Shown: piece by piece, positions 25,676 through 39,600 of the stretch
Position numbering within the stretch: the stretch's first letter is position 1
Layout of the letters: each line of letters opens with the position of its first letter
DNA from: JBBQYD01 sp942493075
Lineage (GTDB): Bacteria; Verrucomicrobiota; Verrucomicrobiia; Limisphaerales; UBA8199
Length of the DNA: 64,000 nt
Direction of reading: 5' to 3'
Assembly (NCBI GenBank): GCA_942493075.1
Contig: OW818681.1
Coordinates: forward strand, 6,386,001-6,450,000
Notes under the pieces: model-generated
Told to the model about the DNA's origin: nothing
What the model saw: the letters and a program-made list of their open reading frames with translations, nothing else
The model's database searches: none
Program-made: the position numbers and the translations under genes

Positions 25676-26470
25676 ATGGATTTCCTGAAGAAACATTACG
25701 AAAAGCTAATCCTGGGCCTTGTATTGGTGGGCCTGGCAGTGGCGGTGGCTTTTCTGCCTTTCAAGATAACAGGCGACCGGCAGGCGCTCGAAGACCAGCG
25801 CACCGCACTCACGCAGCCACGGGTGCAGCCGCTGACAAACCTGGATCTGACGGTGCCGGAGGCGGCCCTCAAGAGAATGGGCACGCGAACAGATGCTGAT
25901 TTTGCTCCACCGAACAAGCTTTTCAATCCAATGCTGTGGCAGAAATCCGCTGATGGGCAGCTCATTCCGGCCACGAAGGTAGGTCCCATGGCAGCGGTGG
26001 TGACTAACATTACGCCGTTATATCTCCGGATCACCCTGGACTCTGTGATCGCCTCGGATTCCGGTCCGCGGTACGTCATGTACGTCCAGAAGGAAGGGGC
26101 TGCAACCGCCTCGCAGCGAAGCAGAAAGCAAACTTACGCTTCGCTCAACTCCAAGAACGAGACGTTCACAGTAGTTGAGGTGAAAGGTCCAGCCGAAGAT
26201 CCCAAAGAATTGGTGTTGGAACTCAATGACACAGGTGACCGCGTCGTGGTCAGCCGGGGAAAAGACTATCTCCGGGTTGATGGCTACACGGCTGATTTGC
26301 GCTACGAGCCCGAACGGAAATCCTGGAACGCCCGCCGCGTAGGCATGCCCGTCAGTTTTGCGGGTGAAGACTACAATATCGTTGCCATCAATCAAAACGA
26401 AGTTGTATTGTCCGCCAAGTCAAATCAGAAAAAATGGACGATCAAGCAAAACAGTAGCACCGGATCCTGA
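25676..26470 (+). CDS. Pilus-system membrane protein, Amuc_1099 family
   Basis: 264 residues: a short basic N-terminus (MDFLKKHYEKL), one helix (ILGLVLVGLAVAVAFLPF), then a periplasmic domain rich in beta-strand ending in SFAGEDYNIVAINQNEVVLS. The C-terminal part resembles the PilP/GspC-like strand-rich segments that contact secretin N-domains, but this is judged by eye. Location directly before the secretin (35-bp gap) and 2 bp after the PilO-like gene matches the Akkermansia Amuc_1101-1098 gene order. It probably links the inner-membrane complex to the secretin. Confidence 0.72.
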   Translation: MDFLKKHYEKLILGLVLVGLAVAVAFLPFKITGDRQALEDQRTALTQPRVQPLTNLDLTVPEAALKRMGTRTDADFAPPNKLFNPMLWQKSADGQLIPATKVGPMAAVVTNITPLYLRITLDSVIASDSGPRYVMYVQKEGAATASQRSRKQTYASLNSKNETFTVVEVKGPAEDPKELVLELNDTGDRVVVSRGKDYLRVDGYTADLRYEPERKSWNARRVGMPVSFAGEDYNIVAINQNEVVLSAKSNQKKWTIKQNSSTGS

Positions 26471-26505
26471 ACCGCGTCTGAGCTTTTTAGAACTCTACCG
26501 AACCC

Positions 26506-29217
<2,712 letters not shown>

Positions 29218-29243
29218 GAAGAACATTGGCCAAGGGCTTGCCA

Positions 29244-29270
29244 GGGGATTGCGCGGGAAACGCGCTCCCC
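29244..29270 (+). terminator. Hairpin after the secretin gene
   Basis: GGGGA-TT-GCGCG, loop GGAAA, CGCGC-TCCCC: a 10-bp GC-rich stem with a two-base bulge, 27 bp after the secretin stop. No U-tract follows, so it may be an RNA-stability hairpin rather than an intrinsic terminator. Confidence 0.45.
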
Positions 29271-29368
29271 GCAGGGGGATAGTCCCTATTGCTCGGAAAG
29301 TATTTTACCTCGCAAACCGAGGCTGTCTCATAGAAAACGTGGACATACACAAGTCGTTTTGATATAAC

Positions 29369-31321
29369 ATGGTTAATCTTATGTCATGGTTCCTGTTCCC
29401 TCGGAAAGCCGTGCTCTGCTGCTGCCTGGCAGTGGCCGCCCCGCTGGCTCGCGCGGAGGTCAGTTATGTGCCGCAGGCGGGGCAATACCAAGTAACGGAA
29501 CCTCTGGTGGGCGACCAGGTCTTCCCACGCTTGGCTATCGGCCAGTCCAGCAGCTACTTAGTCTGGGAAGATAACCGGACTGATGGTAACGGGGCGGGGG
29601 TCAGTATGCAGCTTCTGGACGCAAACTTCTCCGGCGTGCTCGCGCCAATCCAGGTCAACGAAACCACAGTAGGAGATCAGGTACTGCCCGATGTGTCACT
29701 TATGGCGCAGGGTGGCGCAGGTTTCGTCTGGCTGGGAGGCCGTCCTGCAAACCGGCAGGTGTATGCCCGTTTTCTTGATGAAAACGGCGTTTTCAGCACC
29801 GGGGAAATCCAAGTCAGCTCCAATACGAACCGGCACAAGGAAGGTGCCACGATTACGGGCCTTGCTGGCGGCAATGCAGTGGTTATTTACACGAGCTTTA
29901 ACCAGGCTGGTGCCCAATCATATCAGGACGTTTACGGGCAAATCTTCTCTGCCGCAGGGCAAAAGGCTGGAGCAGAGTTCCGACTCAACAACTTTATCAA
30001 GTACAACCAGCGGACCCCCTCGATCGCGGCGTTGTCTGGTGGCGGCTTTGTAGTGAGTTGGGTGTCTGAACAGCAGCGGGTGGAAGTGCCAGCCATGCTG
30101 TCCGCAGACTATGAGTACACCAATCACCTACAGCCCACGATTGATATTTATGCTCGGGTTTACAACGCCAATGGCACACCATTAACCGGGGAGTTGCTGG
30201 TTAACACAACAACCAACACTTGTGCCAACCCGGCAGTAGCTGGGAGCAGCGAGGGTGGGTTTATGGTTGCATGGAGTGAGCGCGACCCCCACAACCAAAC
30301 GAACAGTTGGGATGTCATGGCCAGGGCCTTCCGCGCGACTGGTGCGGCCGAAGCAGAGCCGCTGCGCGTGAATACATTTACTCATGGCGATCAATTCGCC
30401 CCGCGGATTAGCGCGGCTGGAACTGATTATCTTATCGTCTGGACTAGCCTGCAGCAAGATGGCTCACGCGAGGGGGTCTTCGGGCAGTTCGTTCGGGGCA
30501 AGGGTTTGAAGATCGGCAGTGAGATTCTCGTCAATAGCGGCACAGCCAGCCAGCAGATTCATCCCGCTGTCGGTTCGGACGGCTCACGCTTCCTGGCGGT
30601 GTGGAGCTCGTTTACCGGACTGGAGAACAGTTTCGAACTCTTCGGGCAATGTTACGTAAACACAGATATGCCCCTGGCGCCGATGAACGCACCGTTCGTC
30701 GAAGTTCCGTTTACGGTGGTCAATGGGAGCTACAAGCCCGAGGTAAGGGTTTCCTGGCCGCTGCAGTCCGCAATGCGGGTGGATCATTACGAAGTGTACT
30801 TGAACGGTCAGGCACAGCCCGTGGCCAGCACGACGACGAATATCTGGGTCATGACCAACGTGGCAGCTTCGACGAGCTATTCCTTTCAGGTTTTGTTTGT
30901 AACTACTGATGCCCGGAAGGCTCCAATTTCCGAAGCAACACAGGTTAAGACCTGGGGTGGGCTGCACTTGGGCGGCGTGCCGTTCGAGTGGATGACGGAG
31001 CACTACGGAAGCGACTTCACCGCCTGGCCGGCAATCGGGAGCCGCGTCGCAGAGGGAGGGCCGACTGTTCTGAACGCCTATCTCAGCGGTGCCGATCCGC
31101 ACGATCCCAGCACGTGGCTTACGGCGCAACTCGTCCGCAAGCCGTTGGGAGCCCAGTTGATGTGGAATTCGCAGCCCGGCCTGATTTATCAGGCCCAGGT
31201 CTCAGCGGACTTGAAGGCCTGGGTTAACCTGGGCGGCCCTCGGTTCGCCGCTGATCACACCGATTCTGTCACCGTGGGCGGCAACGCCCTAAGCTATTAC
31301 CGCGTTCTCCGCTTGCGCTAA
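29369..31321 (+). CDS. Secreted repeat protein with FN3-like and C-terminal Y-Y-R module
   Basis: 650 residues. Signal peptide (AVLCCCLAVAAPLARAE). About 400 residues of repeated beta motifs follow (GDQVFPRLA, GDQVLPDVS, GDQFAPRIS; YLVWEDNR, FVWLGGR, VVSWVSE, MVAWSER, IVWTSLQ), suggesting a propeller in which each blade has a W-x-(D/E/S) strand. A fibronectin-III-like domain lies at about 455-540 (VRVSWPLQSAMRVDHYEVYLNG). The last 60 residues carry the module shared with other secreted proteins here (LMWNSQPGLIYQAQVSADLKAWVNL ... YYRVLRLR, abbreviated). It follows the secretin by 151 bp. Function unknown; a surface or exported role is inferred. Confidence 0.75.
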   Translation: MVNLMSWFLFPRKAVLCCCLAVAAPLARAEVSYVPQAGQYQVTEPLVGDQVFPRLAIGQSSSYLVWEDNRTDGNGAGVSMQLLDANFSGVLAPIQVNETTVGDQVLPDVSLMAQGGAGFVWLGGRPANRQVYARFLDENGVFSTGEIQVSSNTNRHKEGATITGLAGGNAVVIYTSFNQAGAQSYQDVYGQIFSAAGQKAGAEFRLNNFIKYNQRTPSIAALSGGGFVVSWVSEQQRVEVPAMLSADYEYTNHLQPTIDIYARVYNANGTPLTGELLVNTTTNTCANPAVAGSSEGGFMVAWSERDPHNQTNSWDVMARAFRATGAAEAEPLRVNTFTHGDQFAPRISAAGTDYLIVWTSLQQDGSREGVFGQFVRGKGLKIGSEILVNSGTASQQIHPAVGSDGSRFLAVWSSFTGLENSFELFGQCYVNTDMPLAPMNAPFVEVPFTVVNGSYKPEVRVSWPLQSAMRVDHYEVYLNGQAQPVASTTTNIWVMTNVAASTSYSFQVLFVTTDARKAPISEATQVKTWGGLHLGGVPFEWMTEHYGSDFTAWPAIGSRVAEGGPTVLNAYLSGADPHDPSTWLTAQLVRKPLGAQLMWNSQPGLIYQAQVSADLKAWVNLGGPRFAADHTDSVTVGGNALSYYRVLRLR

Positions 31322-31331
31322 ACAGGCTCCT

Positions 31332-33578
31332 ATGTTGCGATTACTGAAGAAAACCTGGTGGATTATCTTACTGGCTGTGGGCACTCAGTCCGCCCCCGGA
31401 TTCGCCCTGTTGGGCAATCGGGAGCCCTATCACGACGGTGCTCTAGGTTACAGCATCGGTTACTGGGATCAGCCTAAGAACCTGGACCAGGGTTTTCGCT
31501 GGACGATTCCAAAGCTTTATTACACTTACGATGCGAGCTTTTGGAACTATTTCGGGACTAACGGTGTTGCCTCAGTGGATGCGGGCATTCAGATTATCAA
31601 CGATCTGCCGAACGTCTCCTCGATCACGAACCTCGATGATTACCCTCTCTATTCGATGCGGGCTAATTTTACCGCACAGGCTCTGCGCTTGTTCGATCTC
31701 AAGTCAGTCACTCTGGAAATGATGGTCGAGCGCCTCGGCTTAGCCGATCCACAGGCCTTCACCTGGACCCTGCGCCAGAGAGCTCTTCCGCCCGGCGCCA
31801 CGTGTCCATTCTATTGGTATAGCGTCATCCAGCGGAACTTTGATCCTGACTCGCTTTCTCCGAGCAGCTATGTCAACGGAAGCCAGTTCACTTACATAAT
31901 CAATGAGTTCTGTCCCACGCCGGATCAAGCAATCGCCACGGAACAGCGCGTTGATCCGAACGCTCTTTACCTCTCGGCTGTTGCCTCAGGCAAAATCATC
32001 TCCGCAAACGACACTTATTGGGGCTATTACTACACGGGATTGACCCGGGATGACGTTGGGGGGTTGCGCCATCTCTACCATCCCGACAATAGGTATGTCT
32101 CGGCTACAGGACCGAACACTTACACCTTCGCGACCAACTATTCCACATCCCAGCTTCTCGTTACTTCGAACATGAACCTGTTGGCGTGGCAGGCGCTGAC
32201 GAATAACGCTGCCGGACTTCAGGCCCTTTATCCGGACCTGGTGATTCTTCGCACCACAAACACGTTCACCAACATTTTTCTCACTAACTACACTGCCTAT
32301 TTCACCAACCTACCGTGGGATCCTGTTGGATCGAACCCGCGTATCGCGTTCCAGACGAACGTTGAACTTGTGGTGGTTCCGACGTGGACTCACATATTTG
32401 GCAACCTTTACACGATGAGCAACTCGGCTGGCCGGTTCGAGGCTGTTCCGGTTTATAGCATCGAGAGTTTTACGAATAAGCAGTTCGTTACCTTGCAGAC
32501 CACGACGGTCACGAACGATCCGTGGATGCCCTTCGGAATCGTAAAAACCAACACGCGGACGCGGACATACCTGACCAACATGGTCGCAGGTGAGTTCTTT
32601 ATCCTGCCTACCAATGCATGCTCGGTGAACGTTCTTGGCTTGCAGGCGACGATTGCAAACCGCTGGACCAATGTGCTGATCAGCCTCACCAACGCGGTGG
32701 CTGACACTAATAATGCAGGATTCACAAATCTGCTACTCTACACCGAGGAGATGGTTGGTTGGTGGACGAATCGCGCGTATGTAATCAACCCGGTCACTTG
32801 CGATACGAACAGTGTTGCAACGCTGCAAGGTATCGACAAGGTCAGTTTCCTCCGCAGAGATTATGATTCTCTTCTGAATCGGTTCTTTTATCCGATCACC
32901 AACATCTATTTCCTAAACGCCGTCACCAATTGGTCGTTGGAGCGCCGGACGGTGCAGCGTTTCGTAACGGTGCCTGATATCCTCTTCGACGCGGCAGATT
33001 TGGCAACCGGGCCTACCTCGTGGCCATTGCTCAATCCAACGGTGAGCCGGGAGGTGCCGCACTTCGTGACCGCCTCGGACGGCTCCGGAACCAACCTATA
33101 CGGGCCGGGCACAATTGAGCCGACGGTAAACTTCACGTTCAATAAGGTGGGAACGCTCTATTACAACGATGGGCCGTTCTTCATTGATGAACGGACTGCG
33201 GTGAAGGATTATACTTGGGCATCTTTTGACGGCACTACCAACCCGCCAATAATCTATCCGACTAATTTCACCTTGGCTGGGCTTACAAACCAGGTGTTCA
33301 TGTATATAGCCAACCATACAGTGCCCAACGCCCGAGCAGGCCAGGCTTACTCGGTGCAGCTTATGGCGGGCGGATCGGGCGGGAGAGCTCCTTATACGTG
33401 GAACACGAGCCCGAACTCCCCGGCACTTCCTCTGGGTTTTGAGCTCACGACCAACGGTTTGTTGCACGTGACCGTGCCGGAAATCATGCAGCCAAATATT
33501 TACGACTTTACTGTGCGGATGACGGATGCGACTTCACGATACGTGGACAGAGCATTTACCCTAACCATACTCCCATAA
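31332..33578 (+). CDS. Large secreted protein with C-terminal Ig-like domain, unknown
   Basis: 748 residues starting 11 bp after the previous stop. Signal peptide (WWIILLAVGTQSAPGFA). The first 250 residues are Tyr/Trp-rich (LGYSIGYWDQPKNLDQG, WGYYYTGLTRDDVGGLRHLY). DVGGLRHLYHPDNR resembles the end of a metzincin-type protease fold, but no HExxH is present. The middle is Asn/Thr-rich (TNTFTNIFLTNYTAYFTN). The last 90 residues (AGQAYSVQLMAGGSGGRAPYTW ... FTVRMTDAT) look like a putative-Ig (He_PIG) domain. The shared Y-Y-R module is absent. Probably co-transcribed with its neighbours. Confidence 0.7.
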   Translation: MLRLLKKTWWIILLAVGTQSAPGFALLGNREPYHDGALGYSIGYWDQPKNLDQGFRWTIPKLYYTYDASFWNYFGTNGVASVDAGIQIINDLPNVSSITNLDDYPLYSMRANFTAQALRLFDLKSVTLEMMVERLGLADPQAFTWTLRQRALPPGATCPFYWYSVIQRNFDPDSLSPSSYVNGSQFTYIINEFCPTPDQAIATEQRVDPNALYLSAVASGKIISANDTYWGYYYTGLTRDDVGGLRHLYHPDNRYVSATGPNTYTFATNYSTSQLLVTSNMNLLAWQALTNNAAGLQALYPDLVILRTTNTFTNIFLTNYTAYFTNLPWDPVGSNPRIAFQTNVELVVVPTWTHIFGNLYTMSNSAGRFEAVPVYSIESFTNKQFVTLQTTTVTNDPWMPFGIVKTNTRTRTYLTNMVAGEFFILPTNACSVNVLGLQATIANRWTNVLISLTNAVADTNNAGFTNLLLYTEEMVGWWTNRAYVINPVTCDTNSVATLQGIDKVSFLRRDYDSLLNRFFYPITNIYFLNAVTNWSLERRTVQRFVTVPDILFDAADLATGPTSWPLLNPTVSREVPHFVTASDGSGTNLYGPGTIEPTVNFTFNKVGTLYYNDGPFFIDERTAVKDYTWASFDGTTNPPIIYPTNFTLAGLTNQVFMYIANHTVPNARAGQAYSVQLMAGGSGGRAPYTWNTSPNSPALPLGFELTTNGLLHVTVPEIMQPNIYDFTVRMTDATSRYVDRAFTLTILP

Positions 33579-33626
33579 TTTGATTCGCCCCGGCATGTCG
33601 CGCACGCAGTAAGAGAGAACGATACT

Positions 33627-36554
33627 ATGAAACGTCAGATCGCCCTCAGCAGTTTGATGCTTGTCCTGGCTGGCTCGGCCATCGGCCAAAGCGTCTATCA
33701 GAATAATTCGGTGGTTAGGGTTCCACCGATGGACCCTGCGCTGCTCATGGTCCAAGCGGAGACTTTTATCAATAATAACGAGTTCACCGTTGTTTTCACC
33801 AACCTGACCATGAACAGTCAGTTGTGGGACTCCACGGGCACGCGGCACTTCATCAATAACGGTTGGATGACTGGAGTTCCGGGTTTCGCCTTTGATCGGC
33901 GCGATCCGGGCAAGAAGACCGTGGCAGCGGACAGCTTTGAGAACTACGGAACCATTAACGTCGCTGAGTCGTACGCCTCTGATTACTTCTGGGTGGGCGT
34001 TCCGAAACTCCTGATCAACGCTCTGAATATCACCAACCGCGGGGAAATGAACCTTGGGTATAACGCCCGCGGTGTCTTTGCCGGCAGTAATGTGGATTTA
34101 AGCCAGGGCACCATCAATATGGAGCCGATCAGCGCAGCAACCCTCGGTCAGCGGCAGTGGGCGGGATATTGGGGATTGGACACAAATTTCAACTCCCTCG
34201 CGGTCTTCCTGGGGCGAAACCCGGCAATAACTCCTTTTCACTTTGTTACAAATAGAAATTACACGCTGTCAAATGAGGAGCTTAGGCCGCTCTCGGTTCA
34301 GGCTTATCTCGATGAAGAATTTGACGCGGCGCGTGGCGTCAGGACGGTTCATGCCGCCTTCGTAGGCAATACCAACAACGGCATTGTTGCAAACATCTAC
34401 TTCAACGGCTTTAACGGCACAACACTCGGGCTCCACTCCTACTATACTAACAGCGTGGGGATAGCGACAAACCACATTTACATCGTTGACACATTCGGTG
34501 TCCGGGAAGAATTCGGGTTGCAATTCGAGAGCTTTAGCGGCGGTCGGATGACCTACATGCCTCAGAATTATTCATTCTACTCGGGTGATTTTCAGGACTT
34601 CATGGGTGTCCCGGCCGTTCCCTTGGTCATCCCGCCTGGTACGTTCGGAGCGGCGGATAACTTCCAATGGACCGCTTACCGCGCCATCTTTGATCCTGCG
34701 TCCCAGATTCTGGCCGACGTAATGCACCAGGACATCACCAACGCGGAGGCGCGCGTGGAGATCACTGGCACAAACTACCTGGAAATGCAGGAAGCGAACA
34801 TCACGAGCGGAAGTTATCTTTTGGTCCAGTCACCCACCAAGTTTGGCGGCAGCCGCGGTGCACGGATTACCTCGCCTTACTCGGACATTAATCTCGTAGT
34901 TCCCGATGGGAAGTTTGTCGTTACAAATCTTCTGGTTCCCTTTGTGGACAAGCGTGAGGGTATGGTGGATTGCTGGAGTGCGCGATGGACAAACACGGTG
35001 GACAATATCACCAACATCTATCACGTGTTCTTTGCAGACGTTCAGGTTGATTACAAGGCGCCAGCACGGGTGCAGTCCCTCCGGTTGCTTTCCGGCAACA
35101 CGGGAACTGGGAATGATAGCCTTGTGGTTCATGATGTGCTTCACGTGACCAAGCGGATGCTTTTTGACACGGACCGGCTCACTTTTGCAACCAATGATGT
35201 GGAGGCTGATCCCCCGTTCGGCGGGGTCAACCTGCTCAGCAGCAGTGTTGTGTGGGCTAACAGCACCCCGCGCTTAATGTATTTAACGAATCAGGGTGGT
35301 ATTCAGAGCTTTAACCAAATTTATTTCGGTCGTGGCGCCAACACGCCTTATGAGTCAGGGGATGATATGCCCTACCAGGTGTTCCACAACAGCGGCAACG
35401 TAACCAATTATGGCAGCGTGATCCACGCCCGTGAGTTTCTCAACAGTGGGGTGTTTGACTCCGGCAGTAACGGCCCTATCACTCTGAGTGAGAATCTTTC
35501 AGCCATCATGACCAACGGTATACTCCGGTCAGGCGGGGAGATCGCACTGGAAAGCGCCAGCCTGCTGATAAGCAATCACCTCATGCAGGCGGGCACTAAA
35601 CTGCGCTTGTCGATCACGAGTTCACTCGATGACGGCACGGCACCGCTCACCATTGGCGGCGTCACTACCTACCCACACGCGGATAACGTGACCAACAAGA
35701 ATTACTGGGTGGTCGGTCGCCAGGGAATCACCTTGGATCGTTTGCCGGAGCGGGCGAGCCTGCTGGCTACAACGATCAGCAATTACGTGAGCCCGGGCGG
35801 AATGCTCGCGAGTCCTATTACGTGGGCCGGGGCAAATAAGGGCCGAACCACAGCAGGTTATACCAACAATGCCGCTTTGGGCCGTCTGATTCTGGATGGT
35901 GGCGTGGGTGGCAAGTTCCAATTCAAGGGGTTGCCGGGCGGAAACAACGCCCTCTACGTGGATTACCTGGAGTTGTGCAATGCGGCTACAAATCGGGACG
36001 CTACGGGGGAATTCACCCGTCTAACAACCGATGCCAATATCGTCGTTTACTTCTCCCAGGCTGTGGCCAATGGCGTCTCCGTGGCTGAGAAGCTCGACGG
36101 CAAGTCGGGTGGCCGGTTCGTCTGGCTGAGCAGCTTCAATGAGGGCCATTTCTCCTCCAAGATGGTTGTGTATCCGGACGGCAGTACTAACCGGCTGAAC
36201 ACCGCGCTGGTGGAATCCTGCACCATGGATTCGGACGGTGACGGAACGGTCAACTGCAATGATCTGTCGCCGATCGTCGTTGGAGCGACCGTTACGGGCG
36301 GAACTTTCACCCGGAGTGCTAATGGAGCGATTGAGATCTCCTGGATCGCACCGGCCTTCTCGACCAACCAGCTTTATTCATCCGACTCACTGGCTTCAAC
36401 CAACTGGCAGCTCGTGACGAATATGATTCTTGGTCCGAGTGGTGTCAGTAATCGGGGGACGGTCATTTTGGGGCCTGTGGGTGGACGAGTGACGGTTTCG
36501 GAGCCGGCCCAATCCGGACTACGGTTCTATCGCCCCCGGGTGATGGAGCAATAG
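33627..36554 (+). CDS. Large secreted beta-rich protein with type-3 calcium loop, unknown
   Basis: 975 residues. Signal peptide (IALSSLMLVLAGSAIGQ). The body is Asn-rich beta-strand repeats of a beta-helix look (FENYGTINVAES, NITNRGEMNLG, NSGNVTNYGSVIHAREF, NSGVFDSGSNGPIT). A thrombospondin-type-3 calcium loop (DSDGDGTVNCNDLSPI) occurs at about 868-883. The last 85 residues carry the shared module (ISWIAPAFSTNQLYSSDSL ... LRFYRPRVMEQ). It sits 48 bp after the preceding gene. Adhesin or surface-layer-like function is possible but unproven. Confidence 0.72.
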   Translation: MKRQIALSSLMLVLAGSAIGQSVYQNNSVVRVPPMDPALLMVQAETFINNNEFTVVFTNLTMNSQLWDSTGTRHFINNGWMTGVPGFAFDRRDPGKKTVAADSFENYGTINVAESYASDYFWVGVPKLLINALNITNRGEMNLGYNARGVFAGSNVDLSQGTINMEPISAATLGQRQWAGYWGLDTNFNSLAVFLGRNPAITPFHFVTNRNYTLSNEELRPLSVQAYLDEEFDAARGVRTVHAAFVGNTNNGIVANIYFNGFNGTTLGLHSYYTNSVGIATNHIYIVDTFGVREEFGLQFESFSGGRMTYMPQNYSFYSGDFQDFMGVPAVPLVIPPGTFGAADNFQWTAYRAIFDPASQILADVMHQDITNAEARVEITGTNYLEMQEANITSGSYLLVQSPTKFGGSRGARITSPYSDINLVVPDGKFVVTNLLVPFVDKREGMVDCWSARWTNTVDNITNIYHVFFADVQVDYKAPARVQSLRLLSGNTGTGNDSLVVHDVLHVTKRMLFDTDRLTFATNDVEADPPFGGVNLLSSSVVWANSTPRLMYLTNQGGIQSFNQIYFGRGANTPYESGDDMPYQVFHNSGNVTNYGSVIHAREFLNSGVFDSGSNGPITLSENLSAIMTNGILRSGGEIALESASLLISNHLMQAGTKLRLSITSSLDDGTAPLTIGGVTTYPHADNVTNKNYWVVGRQGITLDRLPERASLLATTISNYVSPGGMLASPITWAGANKGRTTAGYTNNAALGRLILDGGVGGKFQFKGLPGGNNALYVDYLELCNAATNRDATGEFTRLTTDANIVVYFSQAVANGVSVAEKLDGKSGGRFVWLSSFNEGHFSSKMVVYPDGSTNRLNTALVESCTMDSDGDGTVNCNDLSPIVVGATVTGGTFTRSANGAIEISWIAPAFSTNQLYSSDSLASTNWQLVTNMILGPSGVSNRGTVILGPVGGRVTVSEPAQSGLRFYRPRVMEQ

Positions 36555-36590
36555 CATCTTCGGTTTGGGTTTTGAGAGTTTGATGCTGGG

Positions 36591-36613
36591 CGGCGGGGAT
36601 TTGATCCCCGCCG
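36591..36613 (+). terminator. Perfect 10-bp hairpin between secreted-protein genes
   Basis: CGGCGGGGAT (36591-36600), loop TTG, ATCCCCGCCG (36604-36613). It starts 37 bp after the preceding stop and ends 40 bp before the next ATG. No U-tract; it could terminate, stabilise mRNA, or attenuate the 9.5-kb gene downstream. Confidence 0.5.
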
Positions 36614-36652
36614 ATTCGAGCGCTTAGGTTGTCGGTTTGCTTTAGGTTTGTT

Positions 36653-39600
36653 ATGCGTAGAATACAATCACTTACTTTTGCTACGGTCCGGCGCGTCATG
36701 ACGCTGGCCGCCCTGGTTAGCGGATTGCTCCTGCCGGAGTTGAGCGCGCTGTCCCAGGAGCCGCCCCCGGCGCCCGTGAACGACAACTTTGCTGACGCGA
36801 CCGAGATTTTCGGCAGCCCCGGCACTCTCACGGGAGACAATACAGGCGCCACGGAGGAGGCATTTGAGCTGGATACCAACGGGGTTGTCACGCTGCAGGG
36901 TGTGCCGGTCGGGGGCACAGTCTGGTACAAGTGGACCGCGCCGGAGAGTGGTGATTTTCAGTTCGATACAACCGGAAGCATTGTTCCGATGGCTCTCGGC
37001 GTAGCGCAGGAGGATCCTCTTACCACCGTCAAGTGGGTGACCAACAACAGCAGCTTCGTGAGCCCGATCCAAAGCAGCTTGAACGTCACCGTGGAATCCA
37101 ACGAGGTCTATTACGTGGCGCTGGGCGGCACCCAGTTCGTGCCGGTCATCACCTCGGTGACCAATGACGGCACAAACATCGTTCTCACCACGAACATGGT
37201 TGTCACTTTGGGAACCTACCAACTCAATTGGCGTCGCACGAGTGGCTACCCCGGTCTCGGGGATTTTTCATTTAGCTCACCGGTATACAGCGTAAGTGAT
37301 TTTGACAACGGTTCCTATCCACACGTCTGGATGGAACCGACCCGCCTTCCAACCGCTACCATTGTCCGAAAAGGGGGCAGCTCTGGTGTGGTTCATATCC
37401 GTTATAACGTCACTAATGATTGGTACTACAACCGGGTGACTCTGAATGTCTTCGGAACCAACATAACAACGGCCGACGGCTCCAACACTCTTGTTGCCGG
37501 TTATACGAACTACGTGAGGGTGATAGACCAGGAGCATATGGTTCATGGCCAGCGGGTGCGCGGTCAGCGTCCTACCGTTACCGGCACCTTCACCAACTTC
37601 GTGGGTGGGACACTCGAATTTGGCGATCTTGTTCCTCCGTTTACGATTGTGACGGACGAACTGACCTACACGAACAATGACCAGATTTACACGGTTTTCA
37701 GCGACTCAAGCGACGTGGACGAGGTTGTCCCTTCCGCCGAGCCCTTCATCGACTACTTTCCCGTGATTGGCGGAGAGGTCATATTCTCAAACTATCAGAT
37801 GAGCGCGGGAATCGAAGTGCCGGTTCAGGCTCGTTACTCATTTCTGGAGCCCATGTTGAACCCGCTCATCAAAGTGGAGATTGTCAGCATCGAGGCAGAT
37901 CCGCTGGAATCATTCGAACTCGCGCCGCCGACGGTGTCTCAAGTCTCTAGTTTGATCAACGTCCATCGGTCATTGGTTTTGCCGGCTATGGGGGTTCCTG
38001 GGACTAACGTTTTCAATTTCGAGCGGTCGAATGAGAGAATCAAAGAGGGTTCCAAGGGGGTGGGATACGCCCGGGTTCACGTCATGCGTGTGACTGTTGA
38101 TCCAAGCGCGTCGACTACGGTGAATTATCGGATCGATTATAGCTATCCATACGAGAGGTATAACAATTTCTTTACGGTTTTTCCGGGATCGGAGTATGCG
38201 ACCCCGGAGAATCCGACGATAAAGTATGGACCTGTCAATGACTTCACGACCGTTGAAGGAACACTCACCTTTGGCAAGGATAACTTTGACCAGTACATCG
38301 ATATTCCGATCGTGGATGATGGGCTTACGGAGTTCAATGAGGATATTCTCCTGCAATTGTGGCTCCCGGATGGGACCACGGACCGCTGGCTCGGTTATGT
38401 GAATACCTGCGTTCTCACGATTGACTTTGACGAGCAACCGGCTGGAGCTGTGGATCGGCAGCATAATATGGATAACGATCCGACCACTGATCCGCCGTAT
38501 AACCCGAATCCTGGCGCCAACAGCACCGTTTATTCGGTGGTGGCCCTGGAGGATGGCTCATCGTTGATCGCAGGCGATTTCACGGCTTACAATGCGGCTC
38601 CCCGGAACCGCGTGGCCCGGCTTCGAGCGGATGGACAGCTCGATCTCGGGTTTGACCCTGGCGACGGTGCAGATGCCTTCGTGAGCACGATGAAGGCGGA
38701 CAGCGAAGGGCGAATACTGATCGCTGGTGCATTTTCTTCGTACAACCGGACGACCCGGAATGGTATTGCCCGGCTGCAAAGTTCGGGAGCGTTGGACATG
38801 AGCTTTGACCCCGGGGTTGGCGCAAATGGATCGGTGTGGGCGATGGCTTTTGCCCCGGACGACTCCATCTACATCGCTGGATCTTTCGATACAGTCAACG
38901 CCACCAACAGGAACTACATCGCGCGGTTAAAGGCCGACGGCAGCCTGGATAGCAGTTTTGATCCGGGTGCGGGCCCGAACGGTCCCATCTACGCGCTGGC
39001 AGTCACACCGGAAGGGAAGGTTTACATTGGTGGGCAGTTCACCCATGTGGGTGGTGTCGATCGGTCCTGCATAGCCCGGCTGAATGAGGATGGATCTCTG
39101 GACATGACTTTCAATCCACGCAGTGCGGTGCAGGGACCTTTGCCGACGGTATTCACGCTCGCAATCGATTCATCGAAGTTGATGATCGGCGGCAGTTTCA
39201 CCAGCGTCTATGGAGTGGCGCGCAACAACCTGGCGCGCCTGAACGCCGACGGTTCAATTGACCTGAGTTTCAATCCGGGCAGCGGCACAGATGACATCGT
39301 ATACACGATATCCCGCTTGGATGACGGGAAGTTCCTGATTGGCGGGTCCTTCACGGATTACAACGAAACACGGCGTGTCGGTTTGGCGCGGACCTATAGC
39401 AACGGCATTCTGGATACGAGCTTCATGGACTCCTCCTACAACCAGTATGCGGGTGTGCCTACCATTTTCTACAACCAGATGATTGAGCCGCGATGCTTTG
39501 TGTTCAGCACATCTGTGCAAGCGGACGGCAAGGTCGTGATTGGCGGCAATTTTGACCGGGTCGGCGGTGGAATCTGGCGGGATGACATCCGGGTACGGCG

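Noticed and set aside
31332..33578. Metzincin-type zinc protease
   Set aside because: The GLRHLY-like segment resembles the end of matrixin-like domains, but no HExxH zinc motif is present.
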